Assembly (NCBI RefSeq): GCF_001514145.1
Contig: NZ_KQ948677.1
Span: 1 to 64,000, forward strand
Direction: 5' to 3'
Length of the DNA: 64,000 nt
Source: Streptomyces canus
Lineage (GTDB): Bacteria > Actinomycetota > Actinomycetes > Streptomycetales > Streptomycetaceae
The notes below the pieces were generated by a model. It was not told the DNA's origin and searched no databases. It saw only the letters and a program-made list of their open reading frames with translations. Positions 35,582 to 44,496 of this stretch are shown piece after piece. Both the position numbers and the translations under genes were made by a program. The first letter of the stretch is position 1; each line of letters opens with the position of its first letter.

Positions 35582-35654
35582 ATCAGCCCCGACGCTCCCG
35601 CCCGGCGGGCCCGGTCGACGGGTCTCGACCTTCCCCTGCCGAACAAGGCGTTGA

Positions 35655-35667
35655 CCATCCAACGAAC
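35655..35667 (-). promoter_or_regulatory. Candidate IclR operator, site 3
   Basis: The minus strand reads GTTCGTTGGATGG, identical over 13 bases to site 2. It lies about 120 bases before the likely start of the ThDP enzyme gene, in the 206-base gap after the monooxygenase gene. Confidence 0.55.
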
Positions 35668-35787
35668 ACGGCCATTGTCGTCCCCCGGGCCACACCCGAG
35701 ACTCCGGTACGGACGGCCCGTGACATGGCCCTGTTCCCCATGACCACTGTCGAATCCCTGAGTACGTCCCGAAGGGCGGATCACCCA

Positions 35788-37485
35788 ATGGCACCCGCAA
35801 CCGGTAGTGGGCTCGTCGTGCGAACGCTGCAGCGAGCCGGAGTCAACGTCGCCTTCGGCCTGCCCGGAGCACATATCGACGGCATCCTCCAGGACGCCCT
35901 GGACGCCAAGCTCCGGATCGTCGACGTGCGCCACGAGATGAACGCCGGCCACGCGGCCGAGGGCTATGCGCGCGTCACCGGCAACCTGGGAGTGGCCGTC
36001 GTCACGGCCGGCGGCGGCTTCACCAACGTCCTGACCTCTGTCGCCAACGCCCATCTGGACCGAACCCCGGTCCTCTACATCGTGGGCTCCGGGCCTCTTG
36101 AGACGGACCAGGTCAACGACCAGCAGGCCGGGTTCGACCAGGTGGCGATGGCAACCCCGGTGACCAAGTTCGCGCACCGCGTCACCCGTACCGAGCTGAT
36201 CCCCCGCCTGGTCGCGCAGGCGATCCGGATCGCTCAGTCGGAGCCCAAGGGGCCGGTGCTCCTCGACCTTCCCTGGGACGTCCTGCGCCAGCAGACCGAC
36301 GTCGAAGAGGCCGAGGACTACCGCGTCGAGATCGACGGCAGCGGCATCGCCTCCGCCGACGGCGTCGATCGGATCGTCGAGGCGCTCAGCGCAGCCGAGC
36401 GGCCGATCGCGCTGGTCGGCAAGTCCTTCGTCACCGCCGACGCACGGGCCCGGTTGCACGAGTTCGCCGCCCGCACCGGAGTGCCCCTCTTCTCCGACTG
36501 GGAGGGTCTCGGGGCGATCGTCGGCTCCGAGCGGCACGTCGGTCTCCTCCAGAGCCTGGCCACCGTCCCCGAGGACGAGCGGCCCGATCTGGTCCTGCTG
36601 CTGGGGCTGCGCTTCGGAATGGCCACCCAGTTCGGCACGGGCAGACTGCTCCCGAAGAGCGCGCGGATCTTCCAGATCGACCCCGACGGCCGTGAACTCG
36701 GCCGTCTGCAGGAGGTCGAACTCGGCATCCAGGCCGACGCGGTCGGCTCGGTCGGCGTGCTGAACGAGCGCCTGGGCGACAACCCCGTGCCCCCCGGGCG
36801 GGACGACTGGCTGAAGACCCTGCGGGACATCTCGGCCACCCGACGATCCGCGCTCGCCGCCGAGACCGAGGAGCACGGGGACGACGCGATCCACCCCTAC
36901 CTCGCGGTCCGCACGATCGCCGAGAGCGTCCCCGAGAACGCCACCGTGGTCGTCGACGGCGCCCTGACCGAGCTGTGGCTCTCCGAGACGATCGCCCTCG
37001 CCCCGCTGGCCCACTACCTCGGGCACGGCTACCTCAGCTCGATGGGAAGCAACTTCGGCGTGGCCGTCGGAGCGCAGTACGCGACCCCCGACAAGGCGAC
37101 CATCCTCGTCACCGGCGACGGCGCCGTCGGCTACAGCCTCGCCGAGTTCGACACCCTCGTCCGCGCGGGACTCCCGGTCATCGTGATCGTCCTCAACAAC
37201 CAGGCCTGGGGCGCCACCCTGCACACCCAGCAGTTCTTCTTCGGACAGGACCGCGTCACCAACAACCGCCTGCAGAACGGCTCCTACAGCGGCGTGGCAC
37301 GAGCTCTGGGTGCGGACGGTGTCGACGTCACGGAGATCGACCAGCTCCGCCCGGCGATCGAGGCCGCCCTCGCGGCCCGCCGACCGACCTGCATCGACGT
37401 GCGCGTGAGCCTCGCGCCCATTCCGCCTGAGGAGCGCGTCCTGAACGGCGGAGCTCCGTTCGGCGGCATCGAGATCGACGCATGA
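35788..37485 (+). CDS. Thiamine-diphosphate-dependent enzyme (acetolactate synthase / aryl-keto-acid decarboxylase superfamily)
   Basis: 565-aa enzyme with the three-domain layout of the family. The N-terminal PYR domain has the activating Glu in VRHEMNAGHAAEGYARVTG (about residue 50). The C-terminal PP domain has GDGAVGYSLAEFDTLVRAGLPVIVIVLNN, the GDG-x-NN thiamine diphosphate motif. The start at 35788 (MAPATGSGLVVRTLQRAGVNVAFGLPG) matches the family N terminus; upstream in-frame ATGs at 35725 and 35740 lack better sites. It may decarboxylate an aromatic 2-oxo acid to an aldehyde (for the ALDH of the same regulon) or carry out carboligation. It is not a housekeeping acetolactate synthase, since no small subunit follows. 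Confidence 0.82.
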   Translation: MAPATGSGLVVRTLQRAGVNVAFGLPGAHIDGILQDALDAKLRIVDVRHEMNAGHAAEGYARVTGNLGVAVVTAGGGFTNVLTSVANAHLDRTPVLYIVGSGPLETDQVNDQQAGFDQVAMATPVTKFAHRVTRTELIPRLVAQAIRIAQSEPKGPVLLDLPWDVLRQQTDVEEAEDYRVEIDGSGIASADGVDRIVEALSAAERPIALVGKSFVTADARARLHEFAARTGVPLFSDWEGLGAIVGSERHVGLLQSLATVPEDERPDLVLLLGLRFGMATQFGTGRLLPKSARIFQIDPDGRELGRLQEVELGIQADAVGSVGVLNERLGDNPVPPGRDDWLKTLRDISATRRSALAAETEEHGDDAIHPYLAVRTIAESVPENATVVVDGALTELWLSETIALAPLAHYLGHGYLSSMGSNFGVAVGAQYATPDKATILVTGDGAVGYSLAEFDTLVRAGLPVIVIVLNNQAWGATLHTQQFFFGQDRVTNNRLQNGSYSGVARALGADGVDVTEIDQLRPAIEAALAARRPTCIDVRVSLAPIPPEERVLNGGAPFGGIEIDA

Positions 37486-37518
37486 ACCGCCACTCCTGCC
37501 CCCCCACGAAGGAGAACC

Positions 37519-37905
37519 ATGAACGACACGACTGACGTCGGAACCCACGATCGGACCGTCGAGGACCGGCGTCAGCGTTTCCTCGGGAAGACATGCCCCG
37601 TCACCGGCGGCAACTGGGACTGGCAGCCGCACAGGCGTTCGCGCGCGAGGGCGCAAGAGTGGTCATCATCGCGCGCGACCCCGACCAACTGAAGATCGCG
37701 AGCGGTCTGATCGGCAAGGGCACGATCGCCGTGGCAGCAGACCTCTCCTCGCCGGCCGGCATCAAGGCCGCCGTCACGGAGGTCGCCGCACAAGTCGACC
37801 ACGTCGATGCCGCGTTCCTCAATGCCGGGCAGGCGGGCATCAGTCGACTCGGACGGGTCGCGACCTCTGCGGGACTTCGCGGAGTTGCTGCCGGCCTGAC
37901 TCGAC
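37519..37905 (+). pseudogene. Frameshifted and truncated SDR gene
   Basis: The ATG at 37519 (after AAGGAG) opens a typical SDR N terminus (RFLGKTCPVTGG), but the frame is lost in the middle of the glycine-rich cofactor motif. The continuation appears in another frame from about 37610: LGLAAAQAFAREGARVVIIARDPDQL, then DHVDAAFLNAGQAGISRLG. The family normally extends another 130 residues with YxxxK; here homology stops near 37860 and a terminator follows. The gene is thus broken twice. It sat directly behind the ThDP enzyme gene, so the regulon has lost a step or uses the SDR at 30085 instead. Confidence 0.75.
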
Positions 37906-37933
37906 GCGGCCCGCCTTCCTGTCGAAGGCCGGA

Positions 37934-37969
37934 CGAACGCTGCGGACGACCGGTCGTCCGCAGCGTTCG
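37934..37969. terminator. Perfect 36-base palindromic terminator
   Basis: The 18 bases CGAACGCTGCGGACGACC are followed at once by their exact reverse complement. The palindrome lies between the broken SDR (plus strand) and the end of the lipocalin-like gene (minus strand), so it can serve as a bidirectional terminator. Confidence 0.7.
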
Positions 37970-37989
37970 CCGTCGTTGCCCGTGGACCG

Positions 37990-39069
37990 CTACTGGCCGT
38001 TGGTGAGTTCGATGTAGGTGTTGCCGGTGACCGGGCGGTGGTCGTAGGTGCCGGTGACGGCGGCGCTGCCTTCGTAGCCGGGTCCGGGGACCGTCAGTTC
38101 CTGGTTCTTGGCGTAGACGGTGACGTTCAGCTTGGCTTGCTCGCCCGGGATGGTGACCTTCCAGCGCGTGGGGTAGCTCTTGCCGGTGGTCGGGCTGGTC
38201 CAGAGGGTGGACTCGTCGGGTGCAAGGGTCGCCTCGGCAACGGTCTGGGTGCCGTCGGGCTTCAGGATGGTCGCGAAGTCGGTCTTCTTGCCGTCGTACT
38301 TCTGGTTCCAGACGCTGATCTTGTCGCCGTTGGACAGGTTGAGGTTCATCCAGGACCAGGAGGCGCGGCCCGTGCTGATGTCGGGGAGGGGTCCCCACTG
38401 GCGGTCCACCCAGGACTGCCCGCGGACCTTCTCGGCGCGGCCGCCCAGGGTCAGGGTCCCGGAGGTGTCCACGGTGGGCAGGGCGTACTCGTAGTTCGAG
38501 TACTGCGCGTCGCCGAACATGGGGAAGTACCCCGTTCCCATGTTGTAGAGGGTGCTTCCGCGGGGGCGGAACGTGACGTCGATGGTCCCCTCGGGGACCT
38601 TCGCGCGCAGCTTCATCTCCTTGCTGTCGCCCGTCCAGGTGATGTTGTCGGTGTGGATGTCCACGCCCTGCTTGTCGGACAGGCCCGTCGCGGGAGGCAG
38701 AGCGATCTCCGACTTCGTGTACCAGCCGGTGTCCTCGTTGACGATCGACACCCGGGAGACGGCGCCTCCTTGCTTGCCGAAGCCCGAGTTCAGGTAGTGG
38801 GCCAGGAACCCGTACCGGTGGCCCCCGGCGGTCACGTGCGCGGTCACGTACCAGGACTGGTTGGCCTGGCCGGGGTCATAGGTGAGGCCTGCGACGGGGT
38901 CGACGAGGACCGGGAGTCCGGTCTGGGTCAGTCCCTTCGCGGAGGCGGTGCGGTGCGCTGCGGTCGAGTCGGCGGCGGTCGTCGCCGTGGCCGGTCCTCC
39001 CGAGGCGAGGGTGAGTGAGGCGATGAGCGCGGACGCGATGGCGGCCGCGCCGACGGTGGTCTTACGCAT
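37990..39069 (-). CDS. Secreted CrtC/AttH-type lipocalin-like protein
   Basis: 359 aa with a Sec signal peptide (RKTTVGAAAIASALIASLTLASGGPATA). The body is the two-lipocalin fold of the CrtC/AttH family, with the hallmark SWVDRQWGPLP and SWSWMNLNLSNGDKISVWN, and HYLNSGFGKQGG earlier. Relatives include carotenoid hydratase CrtC and fungal kievitone hydratase, so hydration of a terpenoid or prenylated aromatic is possible, but many members are uncharacterised. ATG 39069 has AAGGAG upstream. A perfect 19-base palindrome lies 48 bases upstream, suggesting control by the divergent TetR regulator. Confidence 0.8.
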   Translation of the reverse strand: MRKTTVGAAAIASALIASLTLASGGPATATTAADSTAAHRTASAKGLTQTGLPVLVDPVAGLTYDPGQANQSWYVTAHVTAGGHRYGFLAHYLNSGFGKQGGAVSRVSIVNEDTGWYTKSEIALPPATGLSDKQGVDIHTDNITWTGDSKEMKLRAKVPEGTIDVTFRPRGSTLYNMGTGYFPMFGDAQYSNYEYALPTVDTSGTLTLGGRAEKVRGQSWVDRQWGPLPDISTGRASWSWMNLNLSNGDKISVWNQKYDGKKTDFATILKPDGTQTVAEATLAPDESTLWTSPTTGKSYPTRWKVTIPGEQAKLNVTVYAKNQELTVPGPGYEGSAAVTGTYDHRPVTGNTYIELTNGQ

Positions 39070-39438
39070 GGGGACTCCTTGCGCGGAGGTTCTGCACGGA
39101 TGCACAGAGGATGTGTGTACGAAACGGTTTCGTACTATCGGTGGTTACGGTTGTGCGTGGAGGGGGGCTTGTTGCATGGAGAGAGGGGTGGTCGGGAGCG
39201 TCCGCCCGATGGCGTGTGCGGCTGCCCGTAGGTGCGCCGTACGGACGGTCCGAAGTATTATCCGACAGGTGTCAGTTTATCTGGTGCCGGGCAGGTGTCA
39301 ACCGGTGATCGGGCAGGGACCGCTGCAACGACTCCCGGTGAGGTGCCGACCTCGGACAATGCTCAGGCACGCAGATCCGGGCGGCTACGCTGATCCGACC
39401 GGCGGGTACGGCCCCGTACAGCCGGCTGAGGAGGACAC
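39070..39438. other. Divergent region between lipocalin-like and TetR genes
   Basis: About 370 bases, no gene. Besides the palindrome listed separately, it has GACA-GG-TGTC near 39273 and a second CAGGTGTCA about 20 bases further, which may be a second site close to the TetR gene. Confidence 0.45.
39117..39135. promoter_or_regulatory. Perfect 19-base palindrome, probable TetR operator
   Basis: GTACGAAACGGTTTCGTAC is a 9+1+9 perfect inverted repeat, of the size expected for a TetR dimer. It lies 48 bases upstream of the secreted lipocalin-like gene and diverges from the TetR gene at 39439. Confidence 0.65.
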
Positions 39439-40104
39439 GTGGGAGGCAGGTCGAGTACCACTCGACGCCCGGGGCGACCCAGCGGGGATTCCGCAGCGGT
39501 GCCCGCGGAGCGGGACGTCCTGCTGCGGGGCCTGGAAGCGTTCTCGGAGCTGGGATACGACCGGGCGTCGGCGCGGGAGCTCGCGCGCCGTCTCGAGGTC
39601 AGCCACACCTTCATCAACGACCGCTATGGGTCCAAGGCGGCCTTCTGGCGTGCGGTGGTGGACGCCGCGCTCGGGGAGCAGCTGACACGTATGGCGCCGG
39701 CCCCACGCGGGAGCGATGACGGGGACGTGGTGCGGCAGTTCGTCACGGAGTTCTACCGCGTCAACATCGGCGAACCGTACCTGGCCTTGCTGCTGGCAGA
39801 TGAACTCGCACGGGACACGGAGCGGTTGGACTATCTCTACCAGCGTTACATCGAGCCGACGCTGGCCCTCGTCGTGCCCAGTATCGAGAGGCTGATGGCA
39901 TCCGGGAGCATGGCACGGGTCCCGATGGACGTCCTGTTCTTCGCCATCATCGCTCCCGTGGCAGGACTGGTGCAGGAGCCTTTCGCCCGGCGCCTGGGCC
40001 GCCCCGAGCACCTGTCACGGACGGACCGTCTCGCCAGGGCGGAGGCCCTGGCCGGCCTGGTGGTGGCCGGCCTGCTGGCCCCGGGCGACGCGAAGCGTCG
40101 GTAG
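39439..40104 (+). CDS. TetR-family regulator
   Basis: 221 aa with a TetR DNA-binding domain (AERDVLLRGLEAFSELGYDRASARELARRLEVSHTFINDRYGSKAAFWRAVVDAAL) and helical ligand domain. GTG start at 39439 with GAGGAG just upstream. It diverges from the secreted lipocalin-like gene and converges on the hydroxyquinol dioxygenase gene (5 bases apart). Likely target is the lipocalin-like gene via the 39117 palindrome. Confidence 0.87.
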   Translation: MGGRSSTTRRPGRPSGDSAAVPAERDVLLRGLEAFSELGYDRASARELARRLEVSHTFINDRYGSKAAFWRAVVDAALGEQLTRMAPAPRGSDDGDVVRQFVTEFYRVNIGEPYLALLLADELARDTERLDYLYQRYIEPTLALVVPSIERLMASGSMARVPMDVLFFAIIAPVAGLVQEPFARRLGRPEHLSRTDRLARAEALAGLVVAGLLAPGDAKRR

Positions 40105-40109
40105 GCAGG

Positions 40110-41048
40110 TCATACGCCCTTGGGGGCGAGCACGATGTCGAAGCGCACCCGGCTCCACGTGCCGTCGACGACGCGGCCGTCGGGCGTCGGCGTACCGGCG
40201 GGCTGCTGCTCGAACCGCTTGATCAGTGAGTCCTTCACGCCGAAGACGGTGTCCTTGCGGCCGATCGGGTCGCCCTCGGGGAAGATGTGCGTCACCAGCG
40301 TGCGGGCCCCTTCGTGGGACACCATGAAGTGCAGGTGGCTGGCGCGCAGCGGTGAGCGGCCGACCGCTTCCAGCATCTTGCCGACGGGTCCGTCGTCGGG
40401 GATGGGGTACGGCGTCGGGGTGAGGCCCCAGAAGCGGTAGCTGCCGTCGGCCGCGGAGAAGAGGTGGGCCCGGCCGGCGCGTTTGCCGGCCTCGTACTGC
40501 ACGTCGTACAGCCCGTCCTCGTCGGCCTCCCAGACCTCGATGAGCGCGCCGGCGAGCGGGGTGCCGTCGGTGTCGGTGACGGTGCCCTCGACCCAGCAGG
40601 GCTCGCCGGGGGCGCCGAAGGCCAGGTCGTCGCCGAGTTCGATGGCGGGGGAGTCCTCGACGAAGAACGGCCCGAAGACGGTGGCCTCGGTCGCGCCCTT
40701 GTAGGCCTGGTTGTTGACGTTGATGGTCTGCATGCTCGCGCCGAGGGTGTCGGAGAGCAGGATGAACTCCTGCCGGACCTCGTCGGTGATGTGGCCGGCC
40801 TTGGTGAGGAAGTCGATCGCCGTCCCCCACTCCTCCTCGGTCAGCCGGACCTCGCGGATGAAGGAGTGCAGGTGCTTGACCAGGGAGGTCATGAGTTCCT
40901 GCAGCCGCGGATCCTGGCACGCGTCGAAGGAGGCCAGGACGTTGTCGACGAGCTGCTGCTCGACCGCCTGCTGCTCCGGCGACACCTCGCGGTAGATGGT
41001 GCCGTGGGCCCCGGCCTGGGCCGAGCCGGGGTTGACATAGGTAGCCAT
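40110..41048 (-). CDS. Hydroxyquinol 1,2-dioxygenase (intradiol)
   Basis: 312-aa non-haem Fe(III) intradiol dioxygenase that opens hydroxyquinol (1,2,4-trihydroxybenzene) to maleylacetate. The Fe ligands are seen as Tyr in DGLYDVQYE (near 179), Tyr in TPYPIPDDGPVG (near 214) and His-x-His in ASHLHFMV (near 239). The N-terminal helical dimer domain (ELMTSLVKHLHSFIREVRLTEEEW) is of the hydroxyquinol/chlorocatechol type. The next gene encodes maleylacetate reductase, which fixes the substrate as hydroxyquinol rather than catechol. ATG 41048 has GGAGG upstream; the long open frame beyond is a shadow. Confidence 0.92.
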   Translation of the reverse strand: MATYVNPGSAQAGAHGTIYREVSPEQQAVEQQLVDNVLASFDACQDPRLQELMTSLVKHLHSFIREVRLTEEEWGTAIDFLTKAGHITDEVRQEFILLSDTLGASMQTINVNNQAYKGATEATVFGPFFVEDSPAIELGDDLAFGAPGEPCWVEGTVTDTDGTPLAGALIEVWEADEDGLYDVQYEAGKRAGRAHLFSAADGSYRFWGLTPTPYPIPDDGPVGKMLEAVGRSPLRASHLHFMVSHEGARTLVTHIFPEGDPIGRKDTVFGVKDSLIKRFEQQPAGTPTPDGRVVDGTWSRVRFDIVLAPKGV

Positions 41049-41059
41049 GACGGCCTCCT

Positions 41060-42115
41060 TCAGTTGATCGGGTCGCCGGCCCACGCCGCCTTGAGCAGCG
41101 CGGTCAGGTTCGCGTCGGTGACGGGGGCCGGGTTGTTGTCGGGGATCGCCTTCATGATCGAACCCAGCGCCTTGGCGATGCCGTCCTCGGGCATGCCGTA
41201 GTCGCGCAGTGCCCTCGGCGCGTCGAGGGCACTGCGCAGGGTGGCCAGGCCGGCGCCGGCCTTCTGGGAGCCGAATGCCTGGGCGATACGGGACTCCGCC
41301 TCGGGAGCGTGCGGGGCGTTGAAGGCCAGCACGTAGGGCAGCACGACCGCGTGGGTCTGTGCGTGCGGGAGGTTGAACATGCCGCCGAGGACGTGGCAGA
41401 TCTTGTGATGCATCCCGGAGCCGGCCGAGGCGAACGCGACGGCGGCGAGGTAGGCGCCGTACAGCGTCTGCTCGATGCCCTCGACGCCGGTCGAGTCGTC
41501 GGCCACCGCCGGCAGACCGGTCGCGAGTGCGCGGATGCCCTCCTGCGCCAGTGCCCGGTCGATCGGGTCGGCACGCGGTCCCCACATCGAGTCCACGCAG
41601 TGCGCCATCGCGTTCAGGCCGCTGGCGACGGTCATCTCGCCGGGCAGGGAGGTGAGCAGACCGGCGTCGTAGACGACCGAGGCGGGCAGCACCTTGTCGT
41701 CCACGCCGGTCGTCTTGGTCTCGCCTTCGGTCAGTCCCCACACGTTGGTCGCCTCGGAGCCCGCGTAGGTGGTGGGCACCGCGACGATCGGCAGCCCGGT
41801 GGTCAGCGCCACCGCCTTGGCCAGCCCCGTGGTCGAGCCACCGCCGACACTGACCAGGACGTCCGCTCCCGCGTCTGCCGCCGCCCGGAGGGCTCGCGCC
41901 GCGACCTCGACCGGTACGTGCATCACGACCTCCTCGTGACGCAGGACGACCGGGATCTCCTTGGCGATCGGGTCGGCCAGTTCCTTCTCGCGGTCCGACG
42001 CGATCAACATGACCTTGGAGCCGCCGAGTGCCTCGACCTCCGCCGCCACGGCGGCGGGTGACTCCCCGGCCGCGAAGACCACCCGCTGGGGAAGGGTCGC
42101 GTGGGTGAACTTCAT
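41060..42115 (-). CDS. Maleylacetate reductase
   Basis: 351 aa, iron-containing alcohol-dehydrogenase superfamily. It reduces maleylacetate to 3-oxoadipate with NAD(P)H. Visible blocks are SVGGGSTTGLAKAVAL (cofactor), PTTYAGSEATNVWG, GLNAMAHCVDSMW and GMHHKICHVLGGMFNLPHAQTHAVVLPYV, which carry the family histidines. ATG 42115 overlaps the stop of the upstream NTF2-fold gene (TGATG), and the dioxygenase starts 11 bases after its stop. The product is taken up by the CoA-transferase/thiolase cluster 12 kb away. Confidence 0.93.
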   Translation of the reverse strand: MKFTHATLPQRVVFAAGESPAAVAAEVEALGGSKVMLIASDREKELADPIAKEIPVVLRHEEVVMHVPVEVAARALRAAADAGADVLVSVGGGSTTGLAKAVALTTGLPIVAVPTTYAGSEATNVWGLTEGETKTTGVDDKVLPASVVYDAGLLTSLPGEMTVASGLNAMAHCVDSMWGPRADPIDRALAQEGIRALATGLPAVADDSTGVEGIEQTLYGAYLAAVAFASAGSGMHHKICHVLGGMFNLPHAQTHAVVLPYVLAFNAPHAPEAESRIAQAFGSQKAGAGLATLRSALDAPRALRDYGMPEDGIAKALGSIMKAIPDNNPAPVTDANLTALLKAAWAGDPIN

Positions 42116-42711
42116 CAGGCCTCCACCAGCCATTGCTTGCCTTCGCCGTAGAGCTCCTCGACGGCTGGGCCGGTGAGGCCGGGAAGCCCGTCCTTCACCG
42201 TGAAACCCGCCTTGGTCTGCAGGTAGGCCAAGTGCCGGTAGCCGGTCGGGAACCGGTCCAGGAGTTCCGGGTCCAAGGTGAGCGAGGCGGCGGGGTCCAC
42301 GACGTCGAGCCGGTCCTTCTCGTAGATCGGCTGCCTGCGCACCAGGGTCCAGTGACCCTCGTGGCGGGAGAGGAAGTCGTAGAAGCGGCCGGTGCACAGG
42401 ACATCGACCTCGACACCGTCGACGCTCGCGCGCTGATTGATCGTCATCTTCGTCTGGGCGATGGCTCGGTCGCCGACGATGTCCGCGGTGTGGCCGCCCA
42501 GGAAGTGCAGGATGCTGACGCCGTTCTCGAAGCCCTCGCGGCTGGCCTTGATGAAGTCGGTGGCGCTGCCCTGGAACCAGGTGGCGCTCATCCAGCCGTC
42601 ACGCGGATGCCAGACCGTGGCGAAGCGGCCCCAGTCCCCGGCGTCGCGCCACAGCGCCCAGTTCTCGATGAGCCGCCGTATCTCGTGGCGGTCGTTGTCG
42701 GCCTGCGACAT
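42115..42711 (-). CDS. NTF2-fold (SnoaL_4-type) protein of the hydroxyquinol operon
   Basis: 198 aa. RHEIRRLIENWALWRDAGDWGRFATVWHPRDGWMSATWFQGSATDFIKASREGF and LHFLGGHTADIVGDRAIAQTKMTINQRASVDGVEVDVLCTGRFYDFLSRHEGHWTLVRRQPIYEKD fit the SnoaL-like/dioxygenase-beta-subunit fold. It is first in the operon with maleylacetate reductase and hydroxyquinol dioxygenase and is translationally coupled to the former. No ring-hydroxylating alpha subunit of the matching type is adjacent, so it is more likely a stand-alone isomerase or hydratase-like helper. ATG 42711 has GGAG upstream. Confidence 0.8.
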   Translation of the reverse strand: MSQADNDRHEIRRLIENWALWRDAGDWGRFATVWHPRDGWMSATWFQGSATDFIKASREGFENGVSILHFLGGHTADIVGDRAIAQTKMTINQRASVDGVEVDVLCTGRFYDFLSRHEGHWTLVRRQPIYEKDRLDVVDPAASLTLDPELLDRFPTGYRHLAYLQTKAGFTVKDGLPGLTGPAVEELYGEGKQWLVEA

Positions 42712-42944
42712 TTTGACTCCTCGGAGGGGTGGAGATGCTGGTACAGGGGCTCGTCAGACGGACCGGAAGAACTCCTCCAGCTCTCGGTCGAGCCGCTGGG
42801 ATGCCTCTGTTTCTCGGGCGTCCGCCAGCCATGCCGCTCCCACCGCCGGGCTGAAGGCCGCGGCAAGGCACCACAGGCAGGGGAGCACGGACCGGAGGCG
42901 CGGCGCACGCCGTGTCACGTGCGCAGTACGACCTCGTCGCATCC

Positions 42945-44435
42945 TCAGATGGGGTAGTGGCGTGATCCCGACTGGATGGTGATCCAGCGCAACTCGGTGA
43001 ACTCCTCCAGTGCGGCGCGGGACCCGAACCGGCCCCAGCCGCTGGCGCCGACACCGCCGAAGGGCATCTGGGGTTCGTCGTGCACGGTGGCGCCGTTGAT
43101 GTGGCAGATGCCGGACCTGATCCGGCGGGCCACGTCGAGGGCGGCGGCCGCGTCCCTGCCGAAGACCGCGGCGGAGAGTCCGTACTCGGTGTCGTTGGCG
43201 ACCGCGACGGCCTCGTCGGTCGAATCCACCTCGATGATCGAGACCACCGGTCCGAAGGACTCCTCGCTGTAGACGCGCATGTCCGGAGTAACCCCGCGCA
43301 GCACGGTGGGCTGCACGAACAGGCCGTCGGCCGTGCCACCGGCCAGGACCTGCGCGCCCTTGGCGCGGGCGTCCTCGATCAACGCGACCACGTGGTCGCG
43401 GGCGGCGCCGTGGACCAGCGGACCGATCTGTGAGGTGGGATCGCTCGGGGGGCCGACGACCAGCTTGGAAGCACGCTCGGCCAGACGGGAGGAGAGCTCG
43501 TCGGCGACAGTTCTGTCGACGATGACGCGCTCGGTCGACATACAGATCTCGCCCTGGTTCATGAAGGCACCGAAGCTGGCCGCGGCGGCGGCCTCTTCCA
43601 GATCTGCGTCGGGAAGCACCAGGAAAGGCGCCTTGCCGCCGAGTTCGAGGACCACACGGGTCAGGTGGCGACCGCCGAGCTCGCCGATGACACGGCCGAC
43701 CCTGCTGGATCCGGTGAAGTTCACGCGCGTCACGGCGGGGTGGGCGATCAGAGCCTCGACGACGCTCGGGCCGTCCTTGGGGGCGTTGCTGATGAGGTTG
43801 ACCGCTCCGGCGGGCACGCCGGCGTCGTGCAGCACCTGCACGATGGCGGCCTGGGTGAGCGGCGTCTGCTCGGAGGACTTGAGGACCACGGTGTTGCCCC
43901 ACACCAGCGGCCACACGATGGCGCGTACGCCGAGGATCAGCGGTGCGTTCCACGGTGCGATGCCGACGACGACGCCGACCGGCTGACGTACGCCGAGGGC
44001 GGTGAGGCCGGGCACGTCCGACGGGATGACCTCGCCGACGGCCGCGTACGCCTGGGCTGCCGCCTCGACGAACATGCCCTTCGCGACATGCACGTTGAAG
44101 CCGCACCAGGGCAGAGTGGCACCCATCTCGCGGCTCATCGTGGCCACGATCTCGTCGGTGCGCTCGCCGAGCAGGACGGCCGCACGCTCCAGAACCGACC
44201 GCCGTGCGGCCGGCGGAAGGGCCGACCACTCCGGAAGGACCGCCGCCGCCGCGTCCACCGCGTGGTTGACATCCTCGACGGAGGCCGCGGCGACCCGTGC
44301 GATCGGTTCGCCGGTCAGGGCCTCGGTTGTCTCGAAGTAGCGGCCGTCCTTGGCCGCGACGTGCTCACCCGCGATGAAGAGGTCACTGGTGCGGACCGCG
44401 CCGGATGTGGGTGCCGTGATCTCAGTGGCTGACAT
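42945..44435 (-). CDS. Aldehyde dehydrogenase (salicylaldehyde/vanillin type)
   Basis: 496-aa NAD(P)-dependent aldehyde dehydrogenase. The catalytic Cys lies in NQGEICMSTERV (near residue 297) and the general-base Glu in VVLELGGKAPF (near 263); NFTGSSRVGR is the cofactor loop and the C terminus has MPFGGVGASGWGRFGS. The sequence style matches aromatic-aldehyde dehydrogenases. ATG 44435 has GAGG upstream; the frame continuing to 45077 overlaps two other genes and is not used. It follows the Rieske/reductase/NTF2 module and precedes the hydroxyquinol operon. An IclR-like site and a large inverted repeat lie upstream. Confidence 0.91.
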   Translation of the reverse strand: MSATEITAPTSGAVRTSDLFIAGEHVAAKDGRYFETTEALTGEPIARVAAASVEDVNHAVDAAAAVLPEWSALPPAARRSVLERAAVLLGERTDEIVATMSREMGATLPWCGFNVHVAKGMFVEAAAQAYAAVGEVIPSDVPGLTALGVRQPVGVVVGIAPWNAPLILGVRAIVWPLVWGNTVVLKSSEQTPLTQAAIVQVLHDAGVPAGAVNLISNAPKDGPSVVEALIAHPAVTRVNFTGSSRVGRVIGELGGRHLTRVVLELGGKAPFLVLPDADLEEAAAAASFGAFMNQGEICMSTERVIVDRTVADELSSRLAERASKLVVGPPSDPTSQIGPLVHGAARDHVVALIEDARAKGAQVLAGGTADGLFVQPTVLRGVTPDMRVYSEESFGPVVSIIEVDSTDEAVAVANDTEYGLSAAVFGRDAAAALDVARRIRSGICHINGATVHDEPQMPFGGVGASGWGRFGSRAALEEFTELRWITIQSGSRHYPI

Positions 44436-44457
44436 GTGTTGCCTCATTTCCACAACA

Positions 44458-44496
44458 GCGGCGATCGCGGCATGAACCATGTATGTCGATCGCCGC
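44458..44496 (-). promoter_or_regulatory. 10-bp perfect inverted repeat in the leader of the ALDH gene
   Basis: GCGGCGATCG (44458-44467) and CGATCGCCGC (44487-44496) are exact reverse complements with a 19-base spacer, 23-61 bases upstream of the ALDH start. The sequence GAACCATGTA occurs inside it (44474-44483) and again at 44499-44508. An operator or an RNA hairpin are both possible. Confidence 0.45.

Noticed and set aside
35539..37656. A 705-codon minus-strand frame
   Set aside because: Antisense to the ThDP enzyme gene and without any recognisable domain.
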